Source of the DNA: Galaxea fascicularis
Taxonomy: Eukaryota; Cnidaria; Anthozoa; Scleractinia; Euphylliidae
Direction: 5' to 3'
Assembly (NCBI GenBank): GCA_948470475.1
Contig: OX419338.1
Location: 822,501 to 886,500, forward strand
Length of the DNA stretch: 64,000 nt
Shown here: positions 60,801 to 64,000 of the stretch, one piece after another
Position numbering within the stretch: position 1 is the first letter of the stretch
Layout: each line of letters starts with the position of its first letter
Made by a program: the position numbers and the translations under genes
The notes under the pieces: model-generated
What the model saw: only the letters and a program-made list of their open reading frames with translations
Databases searched by the model: none
What the model was told of the DNA's origin: nothing

Positions 60801-63800
60801 GATTTCTGAATCTGCGTTCACAAACCAGTCACAATGTCATTCATGACATATTTCATCCGCCCTCATTGATTACCTTCGTGGAAGTAGAATAACAGAATTT
60901 GGCAAAACAACTTATTCGTTAAAGAAAACGTCCAGAGGCCTGATTCACGAAACCCGCCTAAGTTAAGATACATCCTAATTATTGTTTTCAAAAGGCTATT
61001 GATATCAAAACAATAGGCTATTGTGAGAAAACAATACTTAGGATACACCTTATCTTAGTAGAGCTTCGTGAATCTGGCGCCAACACTGGAATACATTTTG
61101 TAACTTTGATTGTCTTGGTGTTTAAATCAAGAACGATCGTAACTTTCGTAGCACTGTAGCTTCATCACGGAGTTATCATTCATACTTCAGCAAACCTATG
61201 CGAACATTTTCCTGTTTCTTCTTAGGTTCTTTTATGCTACACCAACTGAGTCTGGAAATGGATCTGGATTTTTTTGTGATGTTTTCCTCTGTGGCATCGA
61301 TCTTGGGTAACATGGGACAATCGTCATACTCCGCGTGCAACGCTTTCCAGGATTCTCTTGCAGAATACCGCAGAAACGTGCTGGGTCTGCCTGCTCTCGC
61401 AATAAACTGGGGACCCATTAGTGGAGCTGGTGTGATGGAGAGGAAACAAGTAGTCGCTAAATTTCTGGAGAAGGCAGGATTTGGGTTCGTGACTGCCAAG
61501 GATGGTAAGTTGGGCCATCTGTGGGAGTAAAGGAAAATCAAGAATGTGAAATTTCCAATATGAGAACATTTGTTGGGATTATTTAATTGTCAGCTGCGTA
61601 CACGATCATTTACTTCTGGTAACTTTCACGTTAAAAGCTCAAAGCTGAAAATACACAAAAACTCCTTGTCTCGTTTTGGCGTAAGACTTTGAAATGAGAT
61701 GCCTTGTCATATTAGAGATCTTCCTAAAAGGTAATTCATCATAGTACTTCACGGATTGCTTTCCGATATTTTCAACAGAGAAAATGACTGTATTCAGACG
61801 CCATTCATAATTAAAAAAGTTGGTTGAACAGTTAAATAATTTCATATTGTATAAATTGTATGCTTTCCACTCTCCGTAAATTTCCTTTTCGTTTTTCTTT
61901 AATTCTTTCTTTCGCTGGGCCGCCTAGATTGGCAATTGCTATTTTGCGGGCAGTTCTGTTGTAAGAATGATGTATATGCAATAAATCATATATGATGTAA
62001 GATCATTTTTACTGAAATAAAGTTGGAGTTGAAGTTGAAGTTGAACTCAAAGTTTGACAATTGCTGAATTGGGACGGCCGGTGAGCGGGACTCCTCTTCT
62101 GCTAAGTGACAAACTCTCTCAAGGGTTGGCTTCTTTCGAATAATTGCTACCCTGGATTAAAAAACTTCTACCTTACCTATTCATAAATCTGACGATGGGG
62201 GCGCTCTTCATGGTGCTGTGATAAACATTTGATGCTCACTTGTTTTATGTAAGGCATTTGCAAAGAAATAGAATTTCAGTTCTGATGCATCGTTTTCAGG
62301 GTTGGCAGAACATATATTACAAAATTTGGATTTCAGTTGCTATTAAAATCATTTTTAATTGCTGCTACAGGAGTCAAACACATGGCCAAAGTACTGACTG
62401 AAGAGCCAAGTCGTTGTCAGGTTTCTCTATTTAGCGTTGACTGGCCTCAATTTCTAAAAAGAAGCCCGGAATTGAAGAAATCTGCCAGACTTTCCGTCAT
62501 CAGAGCTACAGTGGACATCACTGATCAAGAGACCAGCTCAACAGAGTCTCTGGCACAAAGAATCATTCTGGAGAAGGACCACGAAAAGAGATCGGAGCTT
62601 ATCAGCGAATATGTTGCCTTGACAGCAGCAGAATGGACAGGAATTGCATCTCCCTCTGAGACAGACCTTAAGAAGAGCTTGTACAGCTATGGAGTGGACT
62701 CCACCTTGTCTCTTACTTTAAAAATGCATCTCGAAGCTAATCTGGGTATTTCATTTGAGGTGTGTTGCTCACTATGAAAACATACATACAATATCCAGGA
62801 AGGGACGGGGGACCCGGGGTGGCGGGCAGCCACCTTTGAGGCGGTCGCTCCCCATGGTTTCCCCAATTAACAAATCTCACGGTCATTTTAGTACCATGGC
62901 AAACATATGCGAAATCAGCTTAAGACGATTTCAACGCCTGACACTAATTAAATTGAGAGTATTGCGGAGTCGAACTGAATTTCTTTCTGTAGCGAGCACT
63001 GTCGTTACCTTGCCACCGATAGGTGTTTCGTTATAAAAGTAAATTAGCGACAGCATCGAGTAAATTGAAAAGCCCATTCTTTATCATGAATGTCGGGAAA
63101 AATCGTGAAGTCTCGTTCAAACTGAGGCAGCACTTTTTTTCTCAAATACAAAGAGCTTTCGTCGGGTAAAGGAGTAACTCACATTGAACCAGTCCATATA
63201 TTGACAAAAATTATGAAAAAGGTATTTTCGGACTTGTTTTAGTGAAGCCTCGAACTTCAGTTCGATCACAATTCAGTGCGTATGCTTTCATAATGTCGTT
63301 GTCAAAGTACTCTATAAACGCTGGGGATAAACTTGCATTAAAACGTTGCTTCTATACATTCATTTGGTTTTCATACGTCATTTGGAATAACCGTTTCTCC
63401 TTGTAGACATCGAGCAATTCAAATCTTGTGCAAGTGGCCTAACGATTCTGATAAACTACTGAACAACAGACGCATTTGTTTGCCTAAGCACGTTAACAAC
63501 AATCATGACTTTTAGTAGACCGACAGTATATCAGTATTCCCCAGATCAGTTTAGTATTGGCAGTGCAGTGAGATAGAGTGGGTTATGGACAGTTGTAGAT
63601 ATTTGTATCCTGCTGTGACCAACCTTTAGACTTCAGTATTTGTCTCACAATGTGCTGTTTACTTCCATTGACTGGGCAATCTATATAGCCAAAGTCCAAA
63701 AGAAAGGAGCATTTAAACGTTTGATACTTTCCACTTTCAGGTTCACTATTTCATGCAGCCTGACACCACCCTTGCTAAACTAGCAAAAGATATTGAGACT

Positions 63801-64000
63801 AAGCTAACAAGCCAGCATGCAGTTTCTCAGTCGTCCACAGGACAGACTGATGGTGATAGTGACAGTCAAGAATCTGAATCTGATCAGACACAAGTCTCTT
63901 CATCAGATGGTACGCAAGGAAGCAAGATTCAAGTAGTACCGTTGTACAGTCCCAAAGGCGCAGCTATAAAGTTTTTCTGCGTGCATCCATCACATCGTTA
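50825..64000 (+). CDS. Patched/RND-type 12-TM protein fused to type I polyketide synthase (KS-AT-DH-ER-KR-ACP...), 3' end outside window
   Basis: I predict join(50825..56443, 56755..56914, 57885..60328, 60618..60780, 61226..61504, 62371..62759, 63741..>64000), at least 3104 residues. Every intron is GT-AG and the phases (0,1,0,1,1,0) agree. The order is RND/Patched-like module (1 to ~830), a linker of about 30 residues, KS (~864-1290), AT (~1400-1710), DH (~1791-2060), structural linker (~2060-2340), ER-like (~2350-2640), KR (~2680-2870), ACP (~2955-3045), then a possible thioesterase start. The start ATG has A at -3 and G at +4. KS, AT, DH, KR and ACP keep their key residues, so the PKS probably makes a reduced polyketide or fatty-acid-like product from malonyl units. 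The RND C-terminus is cytosolic in this family, so the synthase would sit on the cytosolic face of a membrane. No methyltransferase domain is seen. The fusion is read directly from one open frame; its product and transport role are inference. Confidence 0.9.
56444..56754 (+). other. Intron 1 of RND-PKS gene
   Basis: This is a 311-bp GT-AG intron in phase 0, rich in A and T. Stops in the exon 1 frame follow directly after the donor. I see no other feature in it. Confidence 0.75.
56755..56914 (+). CDS. Exon 2 of RND-PKS fusion (middle of DH)
   Basis: The exon is 160 nt. The acceptor is GACAAG| at 56754 and the donor AAG|GTATCT at 56914/56915. It enters in phase 0 and leaves in phase 1. It encodes a beta-rich stretch (AHFYVTSVLDD) that fits the strands between the two hotdog halves of a PKS dehydratase. 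No enzyme motif lies inside it; it is placed by phase and by its position in the DH fold. Confidence 0.75.
57496..57522. repeat. (AAC)n microsatellite
   Basis: About nine uninterrupted AAC units lie in intron 2 of the RND-PKS gene. Confidence 0.9.
57710..57815. repeat. (CAAT)n / (CAGT)n microsatellite
   Basis: A tetranucleotide array of about 25 CAAT units has a central block of CAGT units. Just downstream, GATTGATTGATTGG at about 57840-57853 is complementary to the array, so a local hairpin is possible beside the exon 3 acceptor. Confidence 0.95.
57885..60328 (+). CDS. Exon 3 of RND-PKS fusion (C-terminal DH, linker, ER-like, start of KR)
   Basis: This 2444-nt exon follows acceptor TTTAG| at 57884 and ends at CAG|GTAGTC. 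The split Val1927 codon is completed across the intron. It begins with the second DH hotdog: FNYGPMF and HPSVLDACLQ with catalytic-type Asp2005. A region of low recognisability follows (the structural non-catalytic KR/linker of FAS-like synthases), then a medium-chain-reductase-like ER domain (GDEVCGF, YLIHEANRGPGPAAVLLAK near 2464-2482). KR begins at GGFGGLG (2689-2695), the NADPH-binding loop. The ER loop differs from the usual GGVG form and may be inactive. Confidence 0.88.
60329..60617 (+). other. Intron 3 of RND-PKS gene
   Basis: This is a 289-bp GT-AG intron in phase 0. I see nothing else in it. Confidence 0.75.
60618..60780 (+). CDS. Exon 4 of RND-PKS fusion (KR core)
   Basis: The exon is 163 nt, from TTTTAAG|GTT to AAAG|GTGCG, entering in phase 0 and leaving in phase 1. 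It encodes VDISSQDQ, the conserved D-V/I-S step after the second Rossmann strand of ketoreductases, then AGIVHSAMVLRDELL and VVMGPKIK with the likely catalytic Lys2793. Its borders are fixed by the match to the KR family on both sides and by the phases. Confidence 0.87.
60937..61081. mobile_element. Hairpin MITE inside intron 4 of RND-PKS gene
   Basis: The two halves are near-complementary over about 65 bp. The left half has GATTCACGAA, TAAGATACATCCTAA and TATTGTTTTC; the right half has GAAAACAATACTTAGGATA and TTCGTGAATC in reverse. It lies wholly inside the 445-bp intron 60781-61225. The family is not identified. Confidence 0.7.
61226..61504 (+). CDS. Exon 5 of RND-PKS fusion (KR active site)
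   Basis: The exon is 279 nt, from CTTAG| at 61225 to GATG|GTAAGT at 61504. It encodes FFVMFSSVASILGNMGQ and SSYSACNAF. Ser2817 and Tyr2830 are 13 residues apart, as in known KRs, and Asn2834 gives the YxxxN pattern. LAINWGPISGAGVM follows, the usual C-terminal KR signature. The ketoreductase therefore looks intact. Confidence 0.9.
61505..62370 (+). other. Intron 5 of RND-PKS gene
   Basis: This is an 866-bp GT-AG intron in phase 1. It includes a short GTTGAA-type simple repeat near 62022-62045. No coding signal is recognised. Confidence 0.7.
62371..62759 (+). CDS. Exon 6 of RND-PKS fusion (KR-ACP linker and most of ACP)
   Basis: The exon is 389 nt, from GCTACAG|GA to TTTGAG|GTGTGT, entering in phase 1 and leaving in phase 0. 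After a linker (LFSVDWPQF), a helical acyl carrier domain starts. SYGVDSTLSLTLK carries the GxDS motif, with Ser2999 as the predicted phosphopantetheine attachment site. Confidence 0.87.
62760..63740 (+). other. Intron 6 of RND-PKS gene
   Basis: This is a 981-bp GT-AG intron in phase 0 that splits the ACP domain. I see no mobile element or other gene in it. Confidence 0.7.
63741..64000 (+). CDS. Exon 7 of RND-PKS fusion (end of ACP, Ser/Gln/Asp-rich linker, possible thioesterase start); runs off the window
   Basis: The acceptor CTTTCAG| lies at 63740. The exon opens in phase 0 with VHYFMQPDTTLAKLAKDIE, which is helix 3 and 4 of the ACP (Q/P-T-I/L-xx-LA-xx-I). A low-complexity linker of about 45 residues rich in Ser, Gln, Asp and Glu follows. 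The last visible residues, IKFFCVHPSHR, resemble the first strand of thioesterase/alpha-beta hydrolase domains (LFCxHP). The frame is open at the window edge, so the terminal domain is not determined. Confidence 0.78.

Overview
The window looks like nuclear DNA of an anthozoan cnidarian, most likely a stony coral. The reasons are the AT-rich, repeat-crowded background, spliced animal-type genes, tRNA-derived SINEs and hairpin MITEs that I recall as typical of scleractinian genomes, many decayed non-LTR retrotransposons, and remnants of a Polinton-like element. The species call is inference from memory, not from a search.

Layout. Positions 1-2630 are MITEs and a decayed LINE. Positions 4028-15674 (minus strand) hold a Patched-domain/RND-family membrane protein in three recognised exons, with its 5' exon not found; its introns hold SINEs and inverted-repeat elements. 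Positions 15.7-23 kb are mostly unassigned DNA with nested palindromic MITEs. Positions 23.1-34.8 kb are dominated by fragments of at least four LINE copies on both strands, a SINE and more MITEs. Positions 35.6-37.3 kb are an 828-bp tandem duplication. Positions 37.3-41.6 kb carry broken ORFs resembling Polinton/virus-like genes (zinc-ribbon protein, LamG/ConA-like protein, capsid-like protein, adenain-like protease), all interrupted. Positions 42-45.4 kb are two further LINE fragments. Positions 45.5-50.8 kb are repeats and unassigned DNA.

The highlight is the plus-strand gene from 50825 to beyond the right edge. One uninterrupted 5.6-kb exon encodes a complete 12-TM Patched-like/RND protein (residues 1 to about 830), continued in the same frame by an animal-type iterative type I polyketide synthase: KS (Cys1038/His1174/His1215), AT (Ser1498/His1605) and the start of DH. 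Six further exons, joined by GT-AG introns whose phases all agree, add the rest of DH, a degenerate ER-like domain, KR, ACP (Ser2999) and the first residues of what may be a thioesterase. I predict at least 3104 residues. Such a protein would hold a polyketide-making factory on the cytosolic face of a membrane through an RND/sterol-sensing-like module that has lost the usual proton-relay aspartates.

The conventional Patched-like gene 35 kb away is a paralogue of the fused N-terminal half and retains those aspartates. The two genes point in opposite directions and are separated by repeats. Together they suggest that a local duplicate of the Patched-like gene was captured by a PKS gene.
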